From contig NZ_KI911557.1 in the NCBI RefSeq assembly GCF_000515215.1, positions 4,955,741-5,019,740 of the forward strand: a stretch of 64,000 nucleotides of DNA, in the 5' to 3' direction. Positions within the stretch are counted from its first letter, which is position 1; every line of letters starts with the position of its first letter. The notes beneath the pieces were generated by a model that was not told the origin of the DNA, searched no databases, and saw only the letters and a program-made list of their open reading frames with translations. The stretch comes from Methylomonas sp. 11b (lineage in GTDB: Bacteria > Pseudomonadota > Gammaproteobacteria > Methylococcales > Methylomonadaceae). Shown here piece by piece: positions 1 through 9,300 of this stretch. Made by a program: the position numbers and the translations under genes.

Positions 1-62
1 ATTAAATCGGTGGCATAAGGATTGATAGTTGGTTTTTGGGTTGCTTAACTACTTAAGCCTCA

Positions 63-82
63 GATTGCGCGGAATCGCAATC
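63..82 (+). promoter_or_regulatory. Hairpin upstream of the first secreted protein
   Basis: A perfect 7-bp inverted repeat (gattgcg / cgcaatc) with a 6-nt loop lies 65 bases before the start of the 152-aa secreted protein. There is no T-run after it, so it is not a typical terminator. It could be a 5'-UTR structure or an operator; nothing in the sequence decides which. The rest of positions 1-147 shows no gene. Confidence 0.35.
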
Positions 83-147
83 AGCAGGAATAGTTAGGGG
101 TAATTCGCCAATCACAAAATAACTATCAAGATCTTCGAGAGGACACG

Positions 148-606
148 ATGAAAAACGTTAAATATCTATTGCTCGCCGCCACGCTGGGGCTGTCTAGCCA
201 AGTTCAAGCCGCGCCAGGTTGTAGCGCCGCTAATTTGAACGGCAGCTATGTTCTATATCAAAACAGCGTGGCTCTGGCTAATCTGCATACCGGACGTTGT
301 GAAATTACTGTTCTGAACGGCGTAGTTGGCGGTTCCTGCGCGTTCACTACCACGCAAAGCGGGGTGATCACGCCAGGTTTCGCCGGCCCGGTCAGCGGCA
401 CCGCCACCATGAACACCGATTGCTCGGCCGTGGCGCAATTAGATTTTTCGCCTGCGCCGAATGTCACCGTGCAATCATTCTTTGATTTGCAATTTACCCC
501 GGACAAACAATCGTTTATCGGGCAATGGACCAATAATTTCGGCTTACTGGGCACTTCCGCCGGTACCCGTTTCTCGCCGTTCCTTCCCTCCACACCAGCG
601 CAATAA
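148..606 (+). CDS. Secreted hypothetical protein (152 aa)
   Basis: I do not recognise the family. The protein starts with a clear Sec signal peptide (MKN, hydrophobic LLLAATLGL, cleavage probably after VQA at residues 20-22). The mature part, about 130 residues, is rich in Ser, Thr, Gly and aromatic residues, as in small extracellular or periplasmic beta-rich proteins. It has four cysteines (CSAA, GRCE, GSCAF, TDCS) that could form two disulfides. The start is supported by an AGAGGA ribosome site six bases upstream. The next gene starts 12 bases after its stop, so the two are probably co-transcribed. The export call is firm; the function is unknown. Confidence 0.75.
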   Translation: MKNVKYLLLAATLGLSSQVQAAPGCSAANLNGSYVLYQNSVALANLHTGRCEITVLNGVVGGSCAFTTTQSGVITPGFAGPVSGTATMNTDCSAVAQLDFSPAPNVTVQSFFDLQFTPDKQSFIGQWTNNFGLLGTSAGTRFSPFLPSTPAQ

Positions 607-618
607 GGCCTGCTTATT

Positions 619-1179
619 ATGATAACTAAATCTTTAAAGCTGGCCTTGGCGGTTACTACCGCTCTATTGGCGCCCGGCGCTAACGCGGCGGTTTACAATT
701 TTGTGCAAACCGGTTTCGACGATGGGGCGACTATTTCCGGTAGTTTTACTGTTAATGACGTCAATAACTCCGGGCAGATTAACGTAGGAAGCGCCAATTT
801 CGGTATGAATTTCAATGAAATCTCGGCGTTTTCTTTGTCGTTCTCGGGTAACTCTATCGTCGCAGCGTTTACTCACAACTTGGCCGATTTGTCGGCGATG
901 GTCTACAACCTAGGCAGCCCGTATCTCGGCGACGAGATTTATGGTGCTCAACAGGAACTGATCGCTACGAATTACTTCGGTACCACCGGTTTTGATTATT
1001 ACAGTGGTATGGGCTTTGGTGGTTTCGGCGGCGCGGTATTCGATAAAGCTGCCAATGCGACCTCTTACAGCTACGAATTGGTGTCGGTCACGCCGGCCGC
1101 CGTGCCGGTACCTGGTGCGGTCTGGTTGTTTGGATCGGTGCTGGCGGGGTTTGTCGGTATGAAGAAGCGTAAAGCTTGA
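619..1179 (+). CDS. VPLPA-CTERM sorting domain protein (186 aa)
   Basis: An exported protein with an N-terminal signal peptide (residues 1-24, ending GANAA) and a C-terminal sorting tail. The tail has the motif VPVPGAVWLFG, a hydrophobic stretch and a final basic KKRKA. This is the VPLPA variant of PEP-CTERM, which in Gram-negative, exopolysaccharide-producing bacteria is recognised by an exosortase at the inner membrane. The region between is Gly-, Asn- and Ser-rich with no recognised catalytic motif, so it is probably a surface or matrix protein. It follows the preceding secreted protein after 12 bases and ends at a bidirectional terminator. No exosortase gene is present in the window. Confidence 0.82.
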   Translation: MITKSLKLALAVTTALLAPGANAAVYNFVQTGFDDGATISGSFTVNDVNNSGQINVGSANFGMNFNEISAFSLSFSGNSIVAAFTHNLADLSAMVYNLGSPYLGDEIYGAQQELIATNYFGTTGFDYYSGMGFGGFGGAVFDKAANATSYSYELVSVTPAAVPVPGAVWLFGSVLAGFVGMKKRKA

Positions 1180-1206
1180 TTGTAAGTTGCGATAAGCCTG
1201 GATAGC

Positions 1207-1233
1207 AAAAACGCCCGCTAAGGGCGTTTTTTT
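1207..1233. terminator. Bidirectional rho-independent terminator
   Basis: A GC stem (cgccc / gggcg) is flanked by an A-run on the left and a seven-T run on the right. It can therefore end transcription of the VPLPA-CTERM gene on the plus strand and of the small cysteine protein on the minus strand. The two genes converge on it. Confidence 0.85.
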
Positions 1234-1282
1234 AGTTATTGACCGGCTCTTGCCGAAGTGGGTCGCGATTAATTCGCAACTG

Positions 1283-1489
1283 TCAGGCGGGTTTTTGCAG
1301 CTTTTTCAAAATGCTTTTGCTGATTCGCTCCACAAAGTCTTCGGGATTTTCGTAGTCATGCTCCCGGATAAACTCCACGACCGATGTCACCAATTTTTTG
1401 GTGTCCGTGATTTCCTGGTGCGATCTGCCGCAACCTTCGCAGTGGGTGCCTTCGGATGTGCATTGGTCGATACAAGGTTGATATTTCAT
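1283..1489 (-). CDS. Small cysteine protein, DUF1289-like (68 aa)
   Basis: A 68-aa protein with four cysteines at its N-terminus in the pattern C6-x3-C10-x6-C17-x2-C20, followed by GR and an acidic helix. This matches the layout of DUF1289 proteins, short putative metal or Fe-S binders of unknown role. The C-terminal half (residues 28-65) is predicted helical and charged. The gene stands alone, convergent with the VPLPA-CTERM gene and divergent from the copper-receptor gene. A plus-strand frame over the same bases encodes no credible protein. The cysteine cluster makes the minus-strand reading likely; family membership is tentative. Confidence 0.6.
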   Translation of the reverse strand: MKYQPCIDQCTSEGTHCEGCGRSHQEITDTKKLVTSVVEFIREHDYENPEDFVERISKSILKKLQKPA

Positions 1490-1692
1490 AGAGTGTTCTC
1501 GAAGGTTAATTGCTAAATGATGATTATTGTAAGTTGCGGCAGCGAGTTACCGCAAAACTTAACACCTACTTCGGGTCTTTCGATTCTGACGTTTGGCAAA
1601 TTGCTGCTGACGCTGCTTTGATAATTTTCGTCATTACAAGGTAACAGATTGAAATTCATCAACTATTCAGTTAAATAACATAGTTCAATAAC

Positions 1693-1720
1693 TTGAATTA
1701 AATAATTCTAATATTACAAT
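1693..1720 (+). promoter_or_regulatory. Putative sigma70 promoter of the TonB-dependent receptor
   Basis: TTGAAT (1693-1698) and TACAAT (1715-1720) are separated by 16 bases in a very AT-rich stretch. Transcription would start near 1727, giving a leader of about 180 bases before the receptor start at 1908. It fits the sigma70 consensus moderately well. AT-rich DNA gives chance matches, so confidence is limited. Confidence 0.4.
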
Positions 1721-1750
1721 ATAGTTCGCTTTAATTTGTTATAGCCAATT

Positions 1751-1776
1751 GACCAGCTGAGGCCTACGGCCTGGTC
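1751..1776 (+). promoter_or_regulatory. Leader hairpin before the copper receptor
   Basis: An inverted repeat with nested arms (gacca-bulge-ggcc-tac-ggcc-tggtc) forms a 9-bp stem with a 5-nt one-sided bulge and a 3-nt loop. It lies inside the proposed leader of the TonB-dependent receptor. No T-run follows, so a simple terminator is unlikely. A structured leader or a regulator site is possible. Confidence 0.4.
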
Positions 1777-1907
1777 GATCTTAAAACTGTTTCATGACTT
1801 CCGAGAATTCCAGCTTTTTTGACCGTTTCAAGGGCGGAAAAGTCTTAATGATCGTTGCTCGGAGCTATAGCAAATTAAAGATATTTTTGACTTTCGAAAG
1901 GCGAATT

Positions 1908-4304
1908 ATGAAAACAATCTGCGCAGACCATAAGCAAACGGACCGGCATGCTCTCACTTCAGCAAAAACAGAACTTGCACTGCTTTGCTTGTTGTGCACT
2001 GGCGTGCTTTTCGGCTTTACGACGGTGGTTAACGCCGATGAAGAGATCCCTGATACTTTGGGTGACGACGTGGTTTTGGAAAAAGTCATCGTCACCGACA
2101 AGTTTCCGGGGGTAAAGGCCCTAAATGCTTCGGACATGGAAGCGGATATTCTGACTAGCAAACGCGCGGCAATTAGTGATACCGCCAAACTACTGGAAGA
2201 TACGCCGGGGGTAAGTTTATACGGTGCTGGCGGCGTGTCCAGTTTGCCGGTGATCCACGGCTTGAACGATGACCGGGTGAAAATCGACATCAATGGCATG
2301 ACGTTGACTTCGGCTTGCGCCAACCACATGAATCCGCCGCTTTCCTATATCGACCGCAGCAATATCGGTAAGATCACCATTTTGACCGGGGTGACGCCGG
2401 TGAGCTTGGGCGGCGACAGTATCGGCGGCACGATTTCGGTACAAACGCCGGAACCGGTTTTTGCGGAGCCGGGCAAGGATATTTTGCTAGACGGCAGCGT
2501 CTCGTCGTTTTACCGCAGTAACGGCGACGCCTTCGGCGGCAGTATCGCCGCCGGCGTGGCGACACAAAACGTGCGGCTGGACTATACCGGTTCGCACACC
2601 GAAAGTATGAACTACAACGACGGTAACGGCCAGATCGTCAAATCTACCGCTTACGAGAATCAAAACCACTCGGCGGCTTTGTCGTTCAAAACGGATAAGC
2701 ATTTGGTGGTGATCCGCGGCGGTCAGCAGCATATTCCGTTCCAGGGCTTTCCGAATCAACGGATGGACTTGACCAACAACGACAGCATCTTCGGCAATAT
2801 CATGCACAAGGGTAGTTTCGAGTGGGGTTCGCTGGAGAGCAAATTCTATTTCGAAAGTACGCAGCACAGTATGGATATTGGTGAAGACAAACACAGTCAG
2901 TTTCTCGACGGCACGGCTAGCGGCGGCACATTCGCGCCGCCCAACGATCGCATGCCGATGGAAACCCGCGGCCGCAACCTGGGTTATAAAATCCAAGCAG
3001 AAATTCCGTTCAACAAGCGCGACACCTTCCGCGTCGGCAACGAATATCACAGCAATAAAATCAACGATTATTGGCCAGCGGTACACAGCAATACCAGCAT
3101 CGCCGCCAACAATACCGACGCCCGTAGCGCTTACTGGATGATGGCGCCGGAAGCGTATCTGAACATCAACAATGGCGAACGCGACCGGGTGGGATTTTTT
3201 GGCGAATGGGAAGCGAATTGGGATGCGAAATGGCGTAGTTTGTTAGGTCTACGCTACGACCACACCACCACCAACACTGGTGATGTTCAACCCTACAATC
3301 CCGATTTAATCAACACCGGCGCGGCGCGTACGGTGGATAGAGCCGGGGCGATTACCGCGTTAAATGCCGCGAATGCCTTCAACGCCCGCGACCGCGAGCG
3401 CAGCACCGATACCTTTGATGTGACGGCGTTGGTGCAATTTACTCCCAACGACATGAGCCAATACGAATTGGGTTACGCGCGGAAAAATCGAGCGCCCAAT
3501 TTATATGAGCGCTATGTCTGGGGCGCGCGCAATATGGATATGGCGATGATAGGCTGGCATGGTGACGGCAACGGCTACGTCGGCAATGTGGATTTGACCG
3601 AGGAAACTGCACACACTGTGAGTTTAACCGCCGCATTCCACGAGCCGAAAAATAATCTGTGGGAGTTCAACGTCACGCCGTATTTCACCTACGTGAATAA
3701 CTTTATCGATGCCGACCGCTGCGTCAGCGCCTCAAATGCGGCAGCCAGCGGTTGCAAAGCGACGCCGCAAACCGCCACTAACAGCTTCGTCTATTTGCAA
3801 TACGCCAATCACGATGCCAGGCTGTGGGGTATGGATGTGTCAGGTCGGGCACGGTTGTATAAAGACCCAACCGTTGGTGAATTTGCGACGCATACCACCA
3901 TGAGTTATGTGCGCGGCGAGCGCATGGATGGTGGCAATCTGTATCACATCATGCCGTTCAACATGAAACTGAGCCTGGACCACCGTTTGCACGACTGGCA
4001 AAGCGCCATCGAAATGCAGTTTGTCGACGGCAAGGATGATGTGCAAGCCATCCGCAACGAAACCGAGACTGCGGCTTATATCCTGTTAAACGCCAGAACG
4101 GGCTACGAGTGGGGCAAGGTACGTTTTGATGTGGGATTGGATAACGTGCTGGACAAGCAGTATTACCATCCTTTGGCCGGTGCTTATTTGGGCGATCGCT
4201 ATGGGATGAATCCGACCGCGCCGGCCAACGTCACGGTGCCATGGGGCAGAAACATCGCCGGCATGGGACGTTCGGCGTTTGTGGGTTTGACGATCAAATT
4301 CTAA
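1908..4304 (+). CDS. TonB-dependent receptor, OprC/NosA-like copper receptor
   Basis: An outer-membrane TonB-dependent receptor of 798 aa. The start at 1908 is preferred: AAAGGCG lies upstream, and a signal peptide ending VVNA follows; an upstream in-frame start would bury it. A plug domain (about residues 60-190) is followed by a 22-strand-type barrel ending in an aromatic residue (IKF). The plug carries C137-ANH-M141 followed by NPPLSYI, and the barrel carries H320-S-M322. These match in type and spacing the CxxxM and HxM copper ligands described for Pseudomonas OprC. The barrel also has GFPNQRMD and GDGNGYVGN, typical of this family. Import of copper, or of a copper-bearing ligand, is the best inference. 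A terminator follows. Confidence 0.85.
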   Translation: MKTICADHKQTDRHALTSAKTELALLCLLCTGVLFGFTTVVNADEEIPDTLGDDVVLEKVIVTDKFPGVKALNASDMEADILTSKRAAISDTAKLLEDTPGVSLYGAGGVSSLPVIHGLNDDRVKIDINGMTLTSACANHMNPPLSYIDRSNIGKITILTGVTPVSLGGDSIGGTISVQTPEPVFAEPGKDILLDGSVSSFYRSNGDAFGGSIAAGVATQNVRLDYTGSHTESMNYNDGNGQIVKSTAYENQNHSAALSFKTDKHLVVIRGGQQHIPFQGFPNQRMDLTNNDSIFGNIMHKGSFEWGSLESKFYFESTQHSMDIGEDKHSQFLDGTASGGTFAPPNDRMPMETRGRNLGYKIQAEIPFNKRDTFRVGNEYHSNKINDYWPAVHSNTSIAANNTDARSAYWMMAPEAYLNINNGERDRVGFFGEWEANWDAKWRSLLGLRYDHTTTNTGDVQPYNPDLINTGAARTVDRAGAITALNAANAFNARDRERSTDTFDVTALVQFTPNDMSQYELGYARKNRAPNLYERYVWGARNMDMAMIGWHGDGNGYVGNVDLTEETAHTVSLTAAFHEPKNNLWEFNVTPYFTYVNNFIDADRCVSASNAAASGCKATPQTATNSFVYLQYANHDARLWGMDVSGRARLYKDPTVGEFATHTTMSYVRGERMDGGNLYHIMPFNMKLSLDHRLHDWQSAIEMQFVDGKDDVQAIRNETETAAYILLNARTGYEWGKVRFDVGLDNVLDKQYYHPLAGAYLGDRYGMNPTAPANVTVPWGRNIAGMGRSAFVGLTIKF

Positions 4305-4325
4305 TTCCACCAAACCTATCAACTA

Positions 4326-4348
4326 CCCCGGTTTAGGCCGGGGTTTTT
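4326..4348 (+). terminator. Rho-independent terminator after the copper receptor
   Basis: A perfect 6-bp stem (ccccgg / ccgggg) with a 6-nt loop is followed by five T residues, 21 bases after the receptor stop. It also lies just beyond the 3' end of the minus-strand cysZ gene. Confidence 0.85.
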
Positions 4349-4359
4349 GTTGCTGGTGA

Positions 4360-5096
4360 TTAGGGCTGCTGTTGGTCGGCAGATTGAGCTTCGGCTAAAC
4401 GGTACACATAAATCGTCGCGCCTATCACTGCTGCTTGGCCCATCAATAAATTGACGATCGGCAAGGTCAGGCCCAGGCCGGTCAGGCCGCCGAAGCTTAT
4501 CACCCCCCAACGTGTCTGCTTCATGAATTGTTTCTGCTCGGGAAACGGCATTCCGCGTTCTTCCAGCGGGTACGCCAAAAACTCCATCGCGATACCCCAC
4601 GCAGCAAATACCGCCCACAGCAAGGGTGCGATCAGATTGACCACCGGAATTAGAAACAGTAGAAGCAAGGGCAAGACTCGTATCAACAGATAACCGACTC
4701 GCCGCAGTTCGCCAAAAAATACCTTATCCCAGGGCAGATCGGCTTTGACCACGCTGCCGCCGCTGATTAGTTGCAGAGTTTTGGCGGCTAACTGGCTGTA
4801 ATAGGGCGCGGCGATCAAATTGGCGAACAGGGTAAAGGTGAAGAAGCCGATTATCAAAAAGCTGATAAAAAACAGCGGCCATAAAATCCAGTTCAACCAG
4901 GACAGCCAGTCCGGGATAAAGGAATGAATCAAAGCCGACACCGAATGGTAGCCCAGCACGAACGCGCCGGTATACAACACCATATTGATGAATAAGGGGA
5001 TTAACAGATATTTGCGCAACTCGGGATGGGTGAGCATTTTCACGCCCTGCCACAAACAGCCAAGTGCGAACAATGGGTTGTTGCCGCGCGGTAAAT

Positions 5097-5103
<7 letters not shown>
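4360..5103 (-). CDS. cysZ: CysZ-like sulfate permease
   Basis: A 247-aa inner-membrane protein of the CysZ/EI24 family. In E. coli CysZ brings sulfate into the cell for cysteine synthesis. Visible features are the N-terminal amphipathic start (NPLFALGCLWQGVKML), two long hydrophobic hairpins (about residues 32-95 and 150-185) and the conserved NLIAAPYYSQLAA segment around residue 100. The length is usual for the family. Its first 7 bases overlap the end of mtnA, so the two are probably translationally coupled. The pairing of sulfate uptake with methionine salvage makes sense as a sulfur operon. The substrate is inferred from the family. Confidence 0.85.
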
Positions 5104-6134
<1,031 letters not shown>

Positions 6135-6162
6135 GGTGGTTCCGTTTGAATCTAAAGGATAA

Positions 6163-6360
6163 ATGATTGAAGTGGCTCTGAGTCCCTGCAACTGGTACTT
6201 CCCCGATGCTCTCAGAGGGCACAAGAGCGGTCAATTGGCGTTGAAAACACTAGCTAGTCGCGGCCATAGTCAGGCATATAAGCATTATTTTAAGGTGTTT
6301 TTATGCTTACTGCTGTGCTTGTCGATATTGGTCGGGTTAATAGTGTTTAAGCTTTGGTAA
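6163..6360 (+). CDS. Possible small tail-anchored membrane protein (65 aa)
   Basis: An open frame in the gap between the divergent mtnA start and the 3' end of the hybrid kinase, which it overlaps by 14 bases on the opposite strand. The ATG has AAAGGA three bases upstream, a plausible though close ribosome site. Residues 44-63 form one strong hydrophobic helix ([20 protein letters not shown]), so the product would be a single-pass, tail-anchored peptide. I recognise no family. It could be spurious; the helix and ribosome site are the only support. Confidence 0.35.
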   Translation: MIEVALSPCNWYFPDALRGHKSGQLALKTLASRGHSQAYKHYFKVFLCLLLCLSILVGLIVFKLW

Positions 6361-9300
6361 ATGCCGCGAATTCCGTGTTTTGTTCGAGCAACTGCCGCAA
6401 GCTTGCCAGAGCGCCCGGCAGATCGTAATTTTCAATTTGCCTGCTAATTATCTCGACCTGTTGCGCGTCCTCCAGCAGACTGGTCAATGTGGGTGCTATC
6501 TTCTGCCAACTATCGACAGCGTCAATATTGTCGCTCGCCAACATGGTCAGAAGCTTGGGTATAAGCGCCTTGAGCTGGTCGGTGTCGAGCGTAGCAGCTA
6601 TTTCCTCGCCAGTAGTCGGATTAACCAATAACTTACGAACTTCCGTCGCAGCCCTCGCCAAGGCCAAGCGTAGTGGGTCGCAGCTGGCGGCAATAGCCGA
6701 ACGCTCCCCGGCCGATTTTATACTTTGCTCCAAAATCGCCGCCATGGCTCGTACTTGCTCCAGTCCCAGCGTCGCCGCCACACCCTTCAATGTGTGGGCT
6801 AGACGCCGGGCGGTCTCCATGTCGTCAGCTTCAACTGCTTCGACTATTTTCCGCGCATCGTCGAGATGTGAATCAACAAAACGCCGCAACATCTTTTCAT
6901 AGCTGTGGTGCTTGCCGGCAAAGCTGCGCAGCCCGATGGCAGTATCCAGAACCAATGACTTGTCCGGATTTACTTTTTCTAGGGGTGGAGGATTGGGAAT
7001 GTCGCGATTGTCCGGCAGCCAGCGGCTCAACATGGCGAATAACATGTCGGGATCGACCGGCTTAGCCAGAAAATCGTTCATACCGGCATTCAGGCATTCC
7101 TGGCGATCTTCCTGAAAGGCATTGGCGGTCATCGCAATAATCGGTAAAGTCTGACAATTGGGCAATTGCCGAACTAGCCGGGTGGCTTCCAATCCGTCCA
7201 TAATTGGCATATGCATGTCCATCAAGATTAGATCGTAGCGTCGGTTTTTTACCATGTTTAACGCTTCGGCACCGTGATTGGCGAGTTCGACCGTCAAGCC
7301 GGTGGTTTCCAATAGTTCTTTTGCGACCTCTTGATTGATTTCGTTGTCTTCGACCAGCAAGATGGTTGCTTCGCGGCGAAAGTCAGCGGTATCGGTAGCC
7401 AGCAAGACGCTGCGCGGATTGCGGTCGAATTTTAGTTTGACGGTAAACCAAAAGGTGCTGCCCGAGCCCTTGATGCTAGTGACGCCCACCGTGCCGCCCA
7501 TCATGTTGGCAAGGTGGCGGCTAATCGTCAGGCCCAGACCGGTGCCGCCGTATTTGCGGGTGGTCGAACTTTGGCCTTGTTCGAAGGCTTCGAACACGCG
7601 GGCTTGTTGTTCGTCGTCCAGACCTATGCCGGTGTCTCGCACTTCGAAACGGACTTCAATGTGTTCAGCCGATTGTGTCAGCAAGCAGGCTTTGAGCGAG
7701 ATTTCGCCGGCATCGGTGAATTTGATGGCGTTGCCCAGATAATTGATCAAAATCTGGCCGATACGCAAAGGGTCGCCGAGCAAGGGCATAGCAGCTAGCG
7801 CATCATCGAGTTCTTTTGAAAATCTAAGACCCTTGCCGCGCGCCCGCTCCGCCATCATGCTGTAGGCATGGTCCAATAAGGCCGCCACGTTAATAGGCGT
7901 TTCTTCTATCTGCAAGCGCTCGGCTTCGATTTTCGACAGATCAAGAATATCGTTGATCAGACTCAATAAATGCTTGCTGGCGTAGGTGATTTTATCGAGT
8001 TTATCCAGTTGGTCGGGTTGATTCAGCTCGCGCTGCAACAGATGAGACATACCCAAAATCGCATTCATCGGCGTGCGTATTTCATGGCTCATATTGGCTA
8101 GAAAGGTACTTTTTGACAAATTAGCGGCTTCGGCTTGTTCCTTGGCCGCCAACAGGGCAAGTTCCAATTCCTTGCGGGCCGTTAGGTCGGTATGGGTGCC
8201 CACCGCGCGAACAGGCTGACCGCTCGCGTCTCGCTCAACTACTTTGGCGCGGCTTAATATCCATTTGTAGCTGCCGTCCTTGGCGCGCATTTGAAACTCC
8301 ATCTCGTAAAATCCTTTATTTTGTAACTCTTGCTGCGCTTGTCTAACAATGTGTGCCCTATGCTCCGGATGCAGCAGTTGTATCCAATGGCTGTTTGCAT
8401 CTTGTGGGAGTTCGCCTAGTTCATAACCGAGCATTTGAAAATAAGCATTATTGCAATACGTGGAGTTGTCCCGAAGATTCCAGTCCCAGATACCGTCGTT
8501 ACTGGCCGCGAGCGCAAAGCCCAAACGCTCTTCGCTGATTTTCAATTGCTCGTTCGCAGTTTTCAACTCGCCGGTACGCTCGGCGACCAGTACTTCCAGA
8601 TGCTGGCGATAATTGGCTAATTCTGTTTCCGCCTTTTTCTTTTCGGTGATGTCTCGCCAGACAGCGTGCAACAAAGCCCTCTCATTGCGACGGATAGCGG
8701 TAAGCAACACTTCCGTAGGGAAGCAATCGCCGTTGGCGCGCGCATGCAGCCATTCGAATTGATGGCTGCCGTTTTTCAGCGCAATATGCATCATCTCGTT
8801 TGCTTTGCCCGAGGATAACTGCCCATCAGGCTGATATTGGGGCGATAGCTGTTCGGGTCTGAGGTTTTTCAGCGCGTCGAAGTTATCCAGGCCCAGCATG
8901 TCCAGACAGGCGCGGTTGGCGTTAACGAAGCGGCCGTCCTCAAGAATGCTGACCGCTTCCTTGGTGTCCTCGAATAGCCTACGGAATTGCTCTTCGCTCT
9001 CGCGTATCCGTTGATCGGCTTCGCGGCGCTCGGTGATGTCCATATGCGTGCCGCTGATGATTAAGGGCTCACCATTTGCCGTGCGCTGAGTAATTCTGCC
9101 GCGATCAGCGATCCATACCCAGTGACCATCCTTATGCCGCATGCGCAAATCGCACTGGTAGTAATCGCTCAGTCCGGCCAGGTGTTGTTCCAGTAACTTG
9201 TTAGCAAGTTTCAGGTCGTCCGGATGCACGAATTGTTCCCAGCTATGCGAGGTAAAAGGCTCAAGTCCACTGAGTTGGTAACCGAACATTTCAGCCCAGC

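Noticed and set aside
1250..1516. 88-codon frame on the plus strand over the small cysteine protein
   Set aside because: The opposite frame has a clear C-x3-C-x6-C-x2-C cluster and a natural start; this one has no family feature.
1794..1907. Upstream start for the copper receptor (836 aa)
   Set aside because: It would bury the signal peptide behind 38 residues; the ATG at 1908 has its own ribosome site.
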